Position numbers and translations under genes: made by a program
The notes under the pieces: generated by a model
Databases searched by the model: none
The model's input: the letters and a program-made list of their open reading frames with translations, nothing else
Told to the model about the DNA's origin: nothing
Shown here: positions 21,757 through 35,700 of the stretch, one piece after another
Position numbering within the stretch: position 1 is the stretch's first letter
Layout: every line of letters starts with the position of its first letter
DNA from: Tretioscincus oriximinensis
Taxonomy: Eukaryota; Chordata; Lepidosauria; Squamata; Gymnophthalmidae
Direction: 5' to 3'
Assembly (NCBI GenBank): GCA_022410635.1
Contig: JAJVDF010001845.1
Location: forward strand, 1-64,000
DNA: 64,000 bases

Positions 21757-23554
21757 TGGGTTGAACCCATTTACAATCAACAAGGGAAAATAATATTCCC
21801 TGTGGTGACTCGGGTAAAAGAGAACAGGATAGAAACAACAAAAAATTGTTTCATTGTTTGTTCCTGGCCTTCACCCATCTTCTTTCATGAAAAAATCCCC
21901 AAAGGAGCACATTGCCTCAGTAGTCCATCCTATATCTAAAACAATAAATTAAAATTCTCTATATTATTGACAATTAATTCCACACAGACTCAAACTTACT
22001 AACAAATATAAAATACCAGCTACAAACTCACAAATTGGCACATTCTTCTTAAACCTATGTTCCATTATAATTTATTTATATCCCTCCCTCCTTAAATCCT
22101 TATCTAGTTGTCTATAACATCACATTAATTGTCTTCATTAAACTCTTGGCTTCAATTATGTATTTTACATCCATACCTTCTTGGGAAGTTACGTATTCTG
22201 GCTGCCTGTGATCTTATTCTTTTTTCTATCAAGTTGGTTTCCCTCCTTCTTGATGCTGTAACCACAGCCTCATCTCTTTCCTCTTCTTCCTCATTCCTTA
22301 TTCACTAAGAGGTGCAGGATTTTTGGTCTTCCAGCTCCTTGTGTGATACTGTGGAGCAGTGGGCAAGTGGAAAGTTTTTATTTGGGGGCTATTGCTCCTT
22401 GTTGAATCAGGGTCAATGGGTGGAGCTCAATCCATCCAGCATTCTTCCCTCCATATATTCAGAGAAAGAGCCCTTCATGGGTGAACCAATTCTCCCCTCT
22501 CCACCTTTCTTAAGTCAGAATTTGAGAACTTACTCATTCTTCTCTCAATATACTAAGATCTCTGGATCAGCCTTTGCAGGTCATTTCTCTAGGTGGCCTA
22601 AATATTAAGTATTATGCAAAGCTTGAAAGCAAAGCATTTAAGGAAAAGGTGGGCAGCACAAGGAATCATTAAGCTTAACTCCTGTCACTATACAGGCATA
22701 TTCGGATAGTTTTCTTGGTTACAGTGTCTTCTTATGGGGAATGGCAAGAACAGAACTTATTTTGCCAGTGTGGCATTTAATGAAAACTAAAAATATAACA
22801 CAAGTTCCAAGGAACACCTGCATATTACAAGTTTAGAGTCAGCTAGACTTGTCTAGCTGTACCAACTCAGAGACCAAATGCCACAGTGGCAACACAAGGA
22901 AAGGCATAAAATCTTGATTTGATTTTGATGTAGCCATTCTGATTGACAACAAAGCAAAGCCACATATTATATTTCTCATTTCCAAATATTCTCACACAAG
23001 GGATGAAATGTTAGTCAATTTAATAACAATTAATTCATGAAATTTCTACATGGAGTCATGAAACACCAATGCCCAGTATGGAATTATGTAAAGCTGAAAG
23101 AAATCCAATTCCTAGACTCCATGCAGCTTGGAATATCACTGCATTCCAAATTGATAATTGAAGGGAGTGGGAGTCAGAGAATGTATAACTATGAACTACT
23201 TTAAGAGCATTCAGCTGAAGACATCTAGATGTTTTGGGTTAAAGTACCCATCATCCTATGCCAGTCCCATCCAATGTCACAGAAGGTTTTAAAAACACCT
23301 GGAAGGATGCATTGAGTTGCATAGAGCCTGACAATAGCCCACAAAATCAAAGAGTAATATTTTAGCAACTTTTAGAGGATAGCAGGTCTATGACTGTCAT
23401 AGAACATGGAGAACAAGGGGAATGTAGTTGCACCTAGGTATGAGGGAAATGCAGACAGCACACAACACACAATTTTTCTGTTTTATCAACAGGATGACAA
23501 TGTATACACACTTGCTCAAGGCCCTTAAAACCCTCTAAGGATAGTTCAAGGCTA
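21757..23554. other. no recognisable gene
   Basis: AT-rich DNA, the first 200 bases possibly still L1-derived. Short frames lack motifs. This is the region just downstream of the FXYD gene. Confidence 0.4.
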
Positions 23555-23555
23555 C

Positions 23556-23737
23556 ATATATAACAAAAAGTGACAGTTTATTATACAAGCATCTGTAAAA
23601 ACGGCACAGTAAAAATGACACAAAACAGCATAAACAGGTATAGTGTGTTGTATTGATAGGGACAGAAGCCATTTCCTGAACCCTTTGCTGGCTAATATTT
23701 TATCAAGGTCATCCTACTCAGCATTCACTGGTAGTGC
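23556..23737 (-). CDS. FXYD3: FXYD gene, terminal exon with 3' UTR
   Basis: Acceptor CTTTCTTTAG before 23737. In the phase left by exon 5 it reads R-HYQ then TGA (23727-23725), followed by about 170 bases of 3' UTR with AATAAA. In another phase the same exon would read ALPVNAE then TAG, which would apply if an additional small exon lies between 23740 and 28950; I looked for the PLITPGS tail known from mammalian paralogues and did not find it. Confidence 0.65.
23577..23582 (-). terminator. FXYD3: poly(A) signal of the FXYD gene
   Basis: AATAAA on the minus strand, about 143 bases after the predicted stop codon, followed by a T-rich stretch. Cleavage would fall near 23555-23562. Confidence 0.7.
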
Positions 23738-26700
23738 CTAAAGAAAGAGGAAGAGAAAAGCACATGTGAAATATGAGTAAAATGCCTCCCCTTAAATGCC
23801 TCAGATTAATTGCCATAATGAGAGATGCCCAGTAGAGGCTGCTGCCTCACAAGGAAAAGGGGAACAGGCAGTTCAGGCCTTTGTAGTCACTCTCTTTTAC
23901 ATAAGAACATAAGAGAATCTCCTCAGGAGATTCACAATACTATCTACCCAACAAAATGCTTTGGGGCATCTCAAGCAGACCCAGAGGCAAAGCTTTCACC
24001 AGGATTCAACTTTCTGAAAATAGCACTCTGTCTTTCCAAGCGGAAGATGGTCTTAGTTATCCATTCCAGAAGCCATTGATACACTTGTCATTCGTTAATT
24101 TGTTCAATTCTTTTTAATAGCCATCCAGGCTGGTTTCTCTTTTGGTAATAATTTTCACAGACCAATAACTGAGTCAATAAAATACTTTGTTGCTGTCTCT
24201 AATTCTACAACCCAACAGATTTGTTGAGTGCATACTGATTCAAGCACTGGGGAAAGAATTTCTCTCTACTTTTTCGATCCAATGTATGGGTATACGTACC
24301 TTCAGTCATGTTATCTCTTAGCACTATCTTTTAAAGCTGAGATTACAGCATCTCTCATTTCATACTTAGCTAGCCTGTGAATGTCTTTTTTATGGCATCT
24401 CAAACTTCACCATTCTTATTCCTGAAAACACTTCTTTAACTATTTGGTACTAATGGGTACCAGATGTTCTCTCCCATTGCCTAGAAGCCATCGCGAAATG
24501 GTTAAGCAGTAGCAGGTTGAAATTAAACCCATCAAAGATGGAGGTCCGCTGGCTGGGCCGTAGGGCTGAACCTAGTGGCCTCCAACTACCTCCCTTCGGG
24601 GAGAGCCCTCTGGGTACTCTCCCATTGTCAAGAGCCTGGGTGCCCACCTTTCCACGGAGACCCAGGTGGTGCGCTCAGCTCAAACAGCCTTTTTCTACCT
24701 GAGACAAGCGCGGCAATTGGCCCCTTACCTCTCTCACCCTAACCTAGCCACTGTAATCCATGCAACAGTTACCGCTAGACTGGATTATTGTAACTCTCTG
24801 AATGGCGGCCTCCCTTGCGCTTTATCTGCAGGCTGAAGCTGGTCCAGAATGCAGCAGCCCATTTATTAACAATTGGGGCTCACATTTCCCCAACTTTGTG
24901 GGAACTGCATCGGTTGCTGATTGAGTTCTGGATACAGTTAAAGGTGCTGGTTGTGAACTTTAAAGCTTTACATGGCTTAGGGTCCACATATTTGCAAGAC
25001 CGGCTTGGCGTCTATAAACACAGGAGAACATTGAGGTCATCTGTGGTTACAGGTTCCTGGTAGTGAATCATTCTGTTGTGTGGCCCCTACTTGGTGGAAC
25101 AACCTCTCTATGAGTACTTGAGCAATTCACGAACTGACGAGTTTCCGGAGAGCTTGTAAAGCAGAGTTGTTCCACCATGCTGATTTGCCTCCACTGTTGT
25201 TTTACTATTGCCCTTTGGATCTGAGTTGGCATACGTGTGTGTGGGGGTGTTGTGATTTTAATTTGTTTTTAAATATTTCCTGGACTTTTACTGGTTTTAT
25301 ATTATTATCTTGTATTTTATTGTTTTGTATTACACTGTGGGCTGCTCAGAACCCTTTGTGGGGCAGGCAGGGTATAAATAAAATAGTAAAGTAAAATATA
25401 CCACATACAAGAACCTATAAAAATTTTGCTGAAAGTATGCATTTGTTTCCTACAGAACTTCAATAGTTCACTCTGAGACACCACCAAATTTCAGTTTATG
25501 GAATATCAACATGATACCACCCCAACACATGCATACATAATCATTGTGATTTTTTTGTGAGAAAATAAGCCTCTGTTAAAAATATAAAAATCTGTGTCCT
25601 CTCCATTATTTGTGAGAAAGGTGTGTCAAAGATCTAAAAGAAGCCAACAGTGGAAGAACCCACAAATCATTACTGAATGGTCTGAAATCACTGAATTCTT
25701 CCCTCCCCGCCTTTTCCTCTTAGAATCATAGAATCATAGAGATGGATGGGGCCTCCAGGGGTATTAGTTCCAACCCCCTGCTCAAAGCAGGATTCATTAA
25801 ACGATACCTAGATATGACTATCCAGTCTCTGTTTAAAGACTTTCAGTGAAGACAAACTCACCGTGTCCTGTGGCAAACTGTTTGGTTTATCACCCTATTA
25901 AGAAGTTTCCTCTGATATCTAATCCAAATCTCCCCCCTGCAGTTTCATCCCATTGTTTCCAGTCCTTCCATGTGCCAATGAGAACAAGGCTGATCCTGAA
26001 GAAGTGCTGGTAGCTAAAAGCTTGGAGAGCTTCAAGTCAGAACTTGACAGGTTTATGGACACCAAGAGTATCAATGGGTACTAGGATGGATGTCTGGATG
26101 CTGCCTCCAGGTTAGAGCAACAGGTTGTGCTCCTGAACTGCCATTTGCAGGTAGTCATGAGAAGTTCATATTTTACTTTTCCAGGTTAATCTTGTGGACC
26201 TCTGTGTGACACAGAATGCTGGACTAGATGGGCTGTGAAATGATCCATTATGGTTCTTCTTATGTGCTTGTGTTCTTATGTTCTTTATAATTTGTTCAAG
26301 GAGCTTTCCTAGTATTGAAGTCAGACTCACAGGCCTGCAGTTTCCTTGTTTCCCCTTTTCCCTCTTTTTGAAGATAGGGAAAATATTAGCCTTCTATTCT
26401 ACTGGGACTTCTCCTATTGTACATGAATTTTCAAAGATCACTGCAAGTGGTTCCGCTATTACTTCTACTAGTTACTTTAGTACCCTGGGATGTAGTTCAT
26501 CTGGGTCTGGAGACTTGAATTCCTTTAAATTAGCTAACAGTTCCCTCACCTTTTCTCTGTTTATTAAGTGTCTTGATTTTTTTTGTTCTTTCAATAGGAT
26601 GAGTGCCAGTTGTTGTTGCATTTTCTTTCTCAGAAAAAACAGTTGCAAAATAAGAGTTCAGAATTTCAGCTTTCTCAGTATTGTTTTTGACCAATTCACC

Positions 26701-29700
26701 ATTTTCCTTTTGTAGAACTCCTATAGCATCTTTAGATTTTTTTTATTTTGATGTACCCCCAAGACCTTTTATTATTGCTTTTTACATTCCTTGCATGACT
26801 CAGTTCAAATTTCACTTTAGCTTTAATGGCAGTTGCCCTACTGTTGCTGCAGACTGCCTTATATTCTTCCTTATAATTTCATAATCAGGTTTTTTTAATT
26901 TTTTTAGTAATTTATTAAAATTTGGGTTCATTCACAATGGCCTCCTTGGATGCTTCATTTTTTTTCTTCTTTTGGGGATTGTCATGTTTATTTGAGAGCA
27001 TAGTCATCTGTTGTAGGAAAAGTTCATCCATATCTTCTGTTTGTCCAGGAAGCCCATAATTAACTCCCACGCTGATGTCCTTTCTGTTTTTCTCACCTTG
27101 TATTCTTACCCAGATGGTATCTACAAAGTTTCCATTTTCTGAAACTTGAATCTCTGAGGAGGTATATGTTTCCCTAACATACAATGCAATGCCACCTTCC
27201 ATTTTGTTAAGTCTGCTTCTTACAAATAGGTTGTAAACTCTCAGCTTTGCATTCCAATCATGGGTCTCATCTCACCAAGATTCAGTGATAACTATGATAT
27301 ATTTATTTTCCTGTGTTAGCATCTCCAATTCACCTTGTTTTCCATGCTATGTGCATTAGTGTAGAAGCATTTTAGTTTGTGATTTAGCTTGTCTTCTCTG
27401 GGTCTCTCCCAAACATTTTGCCTTTGTTATTTTCTTTTTATTTGGCCAGTAAGATTGTCCTCTGCATTCATTGGCTGTGCATGTTTGCCAGGCCTTTCAC
27501 TTCCCTTTCCCTTTTGCTTTAGTTTAAAGCTCTCCTGATGAGTGATGCCAGGCGCCTTCCATAAAGAGATTTTTTAATCTACAAATTTGATTCAAGATGG
27601 AGGGGCATGCCATGACTATCTTCTCTTCCTTTTTCCATGTGGCATTTCCTTATCTCAGATTTTTTTATGAATAGTAAATATTGGAGAGTATGAAACTCAC
27701 ATCATGTATAAAAACTCTATCTGCTTTGGTGGCTGTCCTAAGAAATTTCACAAATGCATTTCAAAGTCCTGTACACAGGATGTTGCAAATCTTGAGGAGT
27801 TTGTAGCTATCATTAGAAGACAAAGCTGCAAGCCCTTCCTTTTCTGCTCTATCAAGTATGGATAAGGAGAAGTGGAAGGGGCAAATGGTATTTCCACTAC
27901 GTACTGTTTGTCTTCTGTTTCAAGAAGAAATACAAACCTGTAAGAGTGGCTCTAGGGGTAGCGCTGACTTGGATGCTGGATGGAAAGACAAAGTAGGCTT
28001 TGTTATTCACATTTTTATTTTTTACATGTTTCAGATATCTGTTATTGAGAAATTGCATAGAATTTTAGAACCTGCAATCTACATAGCTATACTTATTCAC
28101 TCTCCACTTCCCACTCCCTCTTCATGATAGTAAGGTTGAAATGACTTCAAAACCTTGAGGCTGTAGACATTTTCAACAATTCCAAATCCAAAGTCCACCA
28201 TTCAGATTTTGTTAACATCTGTTAAGGCTTGGAAATGCTGCAGCATCGCTCTAAATGTAGTGAAACTACATTGTCACGTCTGCTTTTTGTAATTCGTGCC
28301 ACTTATTTATTATTTATTAATTTATTTACATTTATACTTGAACTTTGATAATGCAGATTAGAGAACAAAAGCAAGCTAGACAGTGACTCTTTTGTTTGGA
28401 ATTCCCTCCTTGCTCAGCTACGTCCCACCCTGTAGCTGGGAGAAAGAAAGGGAAGGGACCTGGGTGACTCTGCCCATCCATTTCTCCTCAGCTGCTCGAC
28501 AGTGATCAGTCACTTGGAGGGAAGGAAGGGTGGGTAGAAAGAATGAATGAAGGAAAGCAGAGATAGAAGGAGGAGGAAGAGGAAAATAGATCAAAGTTGC
28601 CGAAGGACATCCCACCTACCATCCCATGGCTACCATCTTCGCTTCTTAGTCTGGTGCAAACCTGTTTTTAGCCCCAAATTTTGAACTTGCTAGTGTGCTC
28701 AAATCTAAAATGGGGGTGCTGGAGTGGATGCTGAGGTAGGTTTGGCTGCATTTTTCAGTTTGGAACTCTCAATTCCATTTTCCATTAAAAGGTCTAATGC
28801 GACTACAACCTAACTCCCATAAGTAGCAACACTTCCACAATTTTAGAAAAGGTTGAAATGACTTTCTCCACATTCATTTCACCAGGATCCCACGGAATTT
28901 CACCAAGACCACCCCAGCAATTAACTACTTAAATGGACTTTTCTCATTACCTGCTTCTCTTTTTAGGTTTGCATTTGCACTTTCCACCTGGAAAAAAATA
29001 CAGGAAGTAAAAACAATTATAATATATACTCCTAAGTTTATTTATTTAGATCCTGTCAATAACCAATAACTCTCAAGACAAGTAAAAGCAGAACATGACA
29101 TCAAAACAAGTGCACAATGAAGTTGAATTGGAAAGATGAAACTGTATTGAACCTGGGAGAAGAGTTCAGGATGTGTTCTGACTGGGATGGAAAAATTGAA
29201 TTAGAAAACAGCAAAGTGGATTTAAATCCCATATGCTTTTCGCCTTCTTCCCTCTTCCATTTTAGCTCCATTTCAGTGGGATGACAGAGGAGTGAAAATG
29301 CAGAATCTGTGCTTGGCACGACAGTATAGTTTTTTTAACTGCTTTTGTGAGCATGTTTCCATGCATTAAAAAGCAGGAATTGACCAAGGAATGGAGGTGT
29401 CACAGAGGCAGCAGATTGTTGTGGGATTGTATGATAATTGTCCAAAGCAAGTGATATTAGAGATTGTTGGGATTATCCATGGGACATATATTAATTGGCA
29501 TTAATATATTTAATATAAAATATACTAGGATTGACCTTTGCTAGCCAAAGTGAGGCCTATAGGGAAATTTTGGAAAAAATTCTCTGGTCAACCCAGCCCA
29601 GGAGTAAACAGGAGAGGCCAAATCCTCTCTTCCTGCCCTCAAGGCATATCTTATTCATGAAACCTTGACAGACTGAATGGATTGATTGGCATCCATCGTG

Positions 29701-32700
29701 GCAAAGGGGCGATCTTTGTTTGACCAGGCTATGCACCTGGGCTGAAAACATCAGCCTGATAGTGACCTGGAGGTAAACCATTTAGGACCATTAAGACCAC
29801 TTCTTCTGTGGGGGAGTCACTGGGTTCCAGTAATTAGACTAATGGAAAATGCAAACAATGGCTAAGAGGGTCCATCCTGTATCTCACCACCATACCATAT
29901 TTGGCATTTCCTGACCAGGCTGCACCTCCTTGGGGAGGAGAGATCCACGTCACACAGGTGTCACAACCTGGGTCCGCCCTGACCCACGTGTGCTGTACCT
30001 GCCCATTTTTGGACGTCATAATCTTTGATACACGCCTTCTGATTTGGGTCAATAAAAGATTGAACAAGAGGGCATTCTGGAGGACTCCATGACCCGTGGG
30101 CCTCCTGAAACTGCTTCCTGATCCAAGTCGTGTTGCCCGTGTGATTCCTGTTACACGTGTCAACCTACTGCGGACCAAGCTGCCTTTGATCTCCGTAAGG
30201 CATCTAATAACGTGGAAACCGAACCCCCATTAAGAGATAACATCTGTGCCATAACTTTAAGATGAATGCTTCCCTGAGAAACAACAAATTTACCCAGGAA
30301 ACCAAGATTACAAGGGAGATTACTGAGTTTAGAGAAGAAAGGCTAATGATAACTGTATTGCTGGGTAAACTACAAGTTTAGATAAGAAAATCCAAAGCAA
30401 TGATTGTAGGAACTCAGTTTGTAAGAATTTAAATAGGAGACATCCAGTCAGCTCCCTAACCACATTTTCCTCTGTCCCTTGCCAGCCCCCTACACACATT
30501 ACACAGGAAAGGGCGCTTACCGGGGCTTGTGCCTGGCGCGCCAGAGTTGCGGCAGTGGTGACGGGGAGGGAATCTTCTTTTCCCTCGTGCATTGCCAGAG
30601 GCCGCTCTAGGACTTCTGGGTCGGCAAGACTCGCCGATCCTGTCAGCGAGTTGTGACGACTTCCGGGAGTGACGGGGCTTTAAAAGGCCCCGTCGCACCA
30701 CTTCCTCCCTCTTTGGTCGGCGACGCTTCTGCGAACAGCTGCTGCGGCGTCGCTCCTGCTTTGCCACGCCGGATCGCCATTTTAGAGCTGGCGAGGCAAA
30801 AGCAGAACAAAGAGGGAGGCAGCCAGGACGCCAAAGGCCCCGGGAGGCACGGACTGCGACCGCGCCTGGAAGAGGAGGTAAGGGACATCGAATTGTTCTC
30901 GGTACCCCCGGGAACAGTCGGGACCAATAGGTCCTGATTTGCCTAGGTCTCCCTTGCCTTCCTTCCTTGGGGGTTAGAACCCCTGGGCCTGGGGTGTGTG
31001 TGTTCAGGACTGAACCCTCAGTGTTTTGCAGGGAAAGAAAATACAAATAAAATAAAATATGGAAAGAATATAATAAATAAATAAATAAATAAATGAAGAA
31101 GTAAAAATAACCCTCAGTGAGTTGCAGGGAAACAAATAAAATAATATAAAGAAAGAATATAATAAATAAATAAATAAATAAATGAAGAAGTAAAAATAAC
31201 CCCTCACCTAACAGAGCAAGTAAAAATCCTTGCTGGTGGGGGGGGCTTTCAATTACAAGGAAGGGTTCTCCTCTGTGGTATCTCAATGCCTGGCTGGGGA
31301 AATAACAGACAGCATTTCCTTTCAATATTAGTCCTCATAGCCTGTTTTTGCTTCAGGGCAAAGCAGGAGCCCTCTGGGTGTTGATCTGTAATAGGTTGGT
31401 TATTGTGTGTATATTTTTCTGGTTGCTCATGGTTTAAAACCCCCTTTTAATAATAGCCTCATAGTCTGCTTTGCTGCCAGGGCTAAACAGGAGCCCTCTG
31501 GGTATTTATCTGTAATAGATTCATTGCTAAAGGTTTATCCTTGTAATAGTGGTTATGTTGTGTATTGTTCTAGTTGCTTATAGTTAAAATCCCGCCTGCT
31601 TGTGATGGGTGTTCTTTCCTCTCTGGTTGCACTTTAATTGTTATGCTCATATATAGGCTGCTAATTGTAGTTGAATATATAATTTCTGCTTGCTTGAAAT
31701 TAGTAAGAAGTGACTGGTGCAGTACATTTGGCACCTTGAACCTAGGAGTCACCATGCCTAAAGCTCAGGATAAGACAAAAGGTGCCAATAAGAAGGTCCC
31801 AGGCCCCAAAAAAGGAACAGCAGCTCCACGTCCAAAGCCCAGGACACGTCGGGTTCAAGCCCCTTCATCTCTTCAGGCATGGGCAGTCGAGCCCCCAGCA
31901 AGGGAGGACCGCCTGGATAAAATTTCCCACACGTTGGGCCCGCTCAGAGGTTATACAGGAGCTTGTAAAAACCAATCGAGAAGCTCCCTCCGCCTCGGTG
32001 CCTGTTTTCTCTCCAGCACCTTCCTCCACAGCAGCTGATACAGTGGCAGCAGGACCGCATACGGCAGGGACATCCATGGACTCGACAGTTCCAGATGGAG
32101 ACGCAGAAGGTTTGGTATCAGCAACAACAATGGATACGGCGTCAGAGAAAGGTGAGACCAGGGGTTGCCAAAAGGGGAGGAAGAGCCACCGCAGGAGGAG
32201 GGAATCCTCCTCATCAGGTACAAGTTCCAGTTCTTCATCTGGTGAGCGAGATAGTGGGAGGAGAATTTATTTCAGGCAGGCACTCCAGTTACGGGCATGC
32301 CAAGCTGGCTAATCAGGAGAAAGAAGGAAGTTCAGTCTGTACCTCTTATAGATATGTCAAGTGAAGGTGCTCAAGAGAATATGTCGGCAGCAGATCCCCC
32401 AGGCACTCACCTGCCACGTAAAATCAGGAACAAAATACTTGAGGGATAATATGTTGATATCTTTTGTCTCAGCAGACCCGAAAGGGTAAAAACAATAACA
32501 GGTAAATGTAAAAGGTCTACCAAAGTTACCCCCAGTGGAACGCAATATGGATAATTGGGTAATTTGCTATAACGAGTTCATGAGGTTGGTGACAGCAGTA
32601 TTCCCTGAACGGGCTTGGCAACTGGCCGGCCACATGGCCAATGTATTGCAGGCCAGGGCCTTAGCACGCGACCAGGCAGCAATAAATTATGATGACGCCT

Positions 32701-35700
32701 TCCGAAGGTTTGCATCCAATTTGGGGGCAATCAGATGGGATGGAATAATGCATCACATCTGGCTGATAACAGTTAGGCTACATGGCCCGGCTTCCTCATC
32801 AACACAAACATTCGCCGATGCAAGGAAAAAAGGTTGGGGTAAGGCTTACTTGAAGAGGTCCTATTGTTGGGAATTCAACGCTGGGCAGTGCGTAAACCTA
32901 AAATTCTTATGAATGTGATGAGATGTGGTTAAGGCAAAAATAAAGAAGGAATGTTCGTTGGGGAGGGTGGCCGGACCTTTCCCCAAACTACCCTTACCCA
33001 ATCTCAAAGTATCACCATTGGGAGTCATCCCCAAAAGAGCACCCGGAAAATTTAGGCTCATATACCACCTAAGTTTTCCAAAAGGGGCCTCAGTGAACGA
33101 TTTTATTGACCCAGCTCTTTGCAAGATCAAGTATTTGACAATCGATATGGCTATTGCCTTAGTGAGGGACTGTGGCCCAGGTGTATTGATGGCCAAGTAC
33201 ATCATACAGTCAGCATTTAGGTTGTTGCCAACACACCCAGAAGATTTCCACCTCCTGGGTTTTAAATTTGGGGGCAACTGGTATGTTGATAAGACCATGC
33301 CTATGGGTTGCTCCATGTGCTGCCTTTGAAACCTTCAGCACTTTCCTGGAGTGGGAAGTCATGCGCAGGAACCCCTCCGCAAAAATTACTCACTATTTGG
33401 ATGACTGTAGCATGCCAAAACCTCTTGGCCTCTTTCCAACTGATTGCGAAAGAACTTGGTGTTCCCCTAGCGCCAGAAAAGACCAAAGGTCCTCTCCCGG
33501 TATTGACCTACCTTGGCATAGCACTGGATTCCATAAAAGGGGAATCGAGGCTACCAAAGGACAAATTGCACAAACTGATCAAATTAATAGCAGCCTTGAA
33601 AGGCCACAGGAAGGCTACTCTAAAAGAGATTCAGGTTCTGCTAGGTCATTTAAATTTCACTTGCAGGGTTGTAAAGCCAGGGAGGGCCTTTTGCTCATGT
33701 CTGGCTCAGTCAACCTGAGGGGTCCTGGCCCCACACCATCACATAAGGATTTCAGAGGGCATTCAGAAAGACCTAGAAGCTATTCTCCAAACTATGCTTA
33801 TGTCCATGGTTAGAGATGCTGAGCTGGCCATGACTAACTGGGCTGAAGCAATCAATGCTGCGTGTTACACACTAAACAGGCTCTGGACTAGTGCCATTGA
33901 CAATATACCCTACAGAGTGCTATATGACAAAAAAGCAAAATTGGATCACGTGAGAGTATCTGGAATAAAGACATAGGTTAATATACCAATAAACCAGAGA
34001 AGAAAAGGGAAAGCTAGCGCTAAGAAACTAACATTTTTAGGATATCAGACAAACATGAAGTCCTACAGGTTTGCAGAGCAACAAAATTATCTATGCTTCA
34101 GTAGATCAGCCAATTTCTGTGAAGGGGAAAATGGACAAATATACATGCCAATAAAATGCCAGAAACTATAACCCCGTACAGAGGTATCTGCTGAACAATC
34201 AGTAAATCTAAATGAAAATGATTTTACATAGTCAGCCAGATGAAAATGAACAGGATGAGGTGAGAGAGATACCAAGGAGGTCAGAAAGAACTACAAAAGG
34301 AAAACCACCTGAAAGATATGGATGGGCAAACCATGTATATGTCAACAAACCCACAGATTATCAGGATGTTCTTGCTATGGAAGGAAAAGAGAAACAGGAA
34401 TGGCTTAATGCTATGGAGAATGAATATAATTCATTTATGGAAAATCAAGTGTCCTCTAATGTACCAGCAGCCAAAGACAAAAAGATATTAGGGTGCAGGT
34501 GGTTATATAGGGTAAAATACAAGCAAGATGGGCAAGTTATAGGAAAGGCTCGGTTGGTAGCCAGAGGTTTTGAGCAAATGAAGTTAGATTATAACGAATG
34601 CTTTTCACCAACACTAAAAGCTGAATCATTAAGACTTGCATTGGTTATTGCTGGAAAGAAACAAATGCAGATGCATCATTTTGATTTTGTCACAGCTTAT
34701 CTTAATGCACTGATAAAAGAGGAATTATACATGAGACAAATACCTGGGTTTGAATGTGAAGATTCACATCATGTGTTAAGATTACATCGAGCATTATATG
34801 GATTAAAACAATCAGCATTAGCCTGGTATACAACTTTAAATGAAACATTAACATCAAGAGGTTTTGAACAAAGCATAGCAGATCCATGTGTTTACAAGAG
34901 AAAAGTGTATGGAAATTAGTGCTATCTTTTGTTTTTGTAGATGACATTTTGTATATGTTTGANGAACAGAAACAATTACAGTGGTTACTAGAAACAACTG
35001 AAAAGACATGTAAGATAAAACATCTAGGCCCAGTAAGGCATTAGCTAGGAATTGACATTAACAAAAATCAAAAAGGTGAATATGAGCTTAATCAAACAAA
35101 GAAAATTAAGAATTTATTGAAAAAATATCATCTGGAAGACACAAATACAGTCACATATCCGATGACGTTAAGCTACACAAAAGATAAATCTGAGGGAAAA
35201 AATGATGATATAACTCAGTTTCAATCACTAGTAAGGTCATCGCTATATTAAGCATGTTGGAGCAGACCCGATATTTGCTGGTGTGTACAAACTTTATGCA
35301 AAAGATGTGCCAACCCATTAAATAAAGATTGGGTAGCTGCAAAACTAATACGGAAGTATTTAAAAGGTGCAATAGAACAAAAATTAATACTAAGTATACA
35401 AGACGAATCAGGAATTTATGCAGATGCAGGTGCCAGTTGGTCAGGTCAAGACACTCGATCTACCTCTGGATATACTCTTTATGTATCTAAAGCTCTGATA
35501 GCCTGGAAAACTCTAAGACAAATACATGTTACACTGAGCAGTTGTGAGGCTGAATATTCTGCTATAAGTGACACATATAACCAGTTAGAAAGGTTGAAAC
35601 ATGTTTGTAATAGCCCAATTAAGATCTATTGTGATAATGTTGCAGCTATACAATTAGAAAATAACTTAAGCATGAAGAAAAGGAGTAAACATATATCCAT

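Larger units (their letters stand above)
30480..33785 (+). mobile_element. DIRS-type retrotransposon, 3'-truncated
   Basis: A GC-rich leader (30490-30960), tandem-repeated A-rich DNA and a gag-like region (31754-32910) precede a reverse transcriptase (about 32925-33720). Gag and RT wording match the DIRS elements I know from amphibians and reptiles. The sequence loses DIRS resemblance near 33785, where a copia element begins; RNase H is at most partial, and no tyrosine recombinase is present. Frameshifts are numerous. The plus-strand orientation is opposite to the host gene. Confidence 0.7.

Noticed and set aside
29834..30178. Antisense open frame conserved with 21061-21303
   Set aside because: Both lie inside copies of the same solo LTR family; the similarity is that of the LTR DNA, not of a protein under selection.
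30456..31325. 289-residue minus-strand open frame
   Set aside because: Covers a GC-rich leader and A-rich tandem repeats; composition is Phe/Tyr/Ile-rich where the repeat lies, and no family motif is visible.
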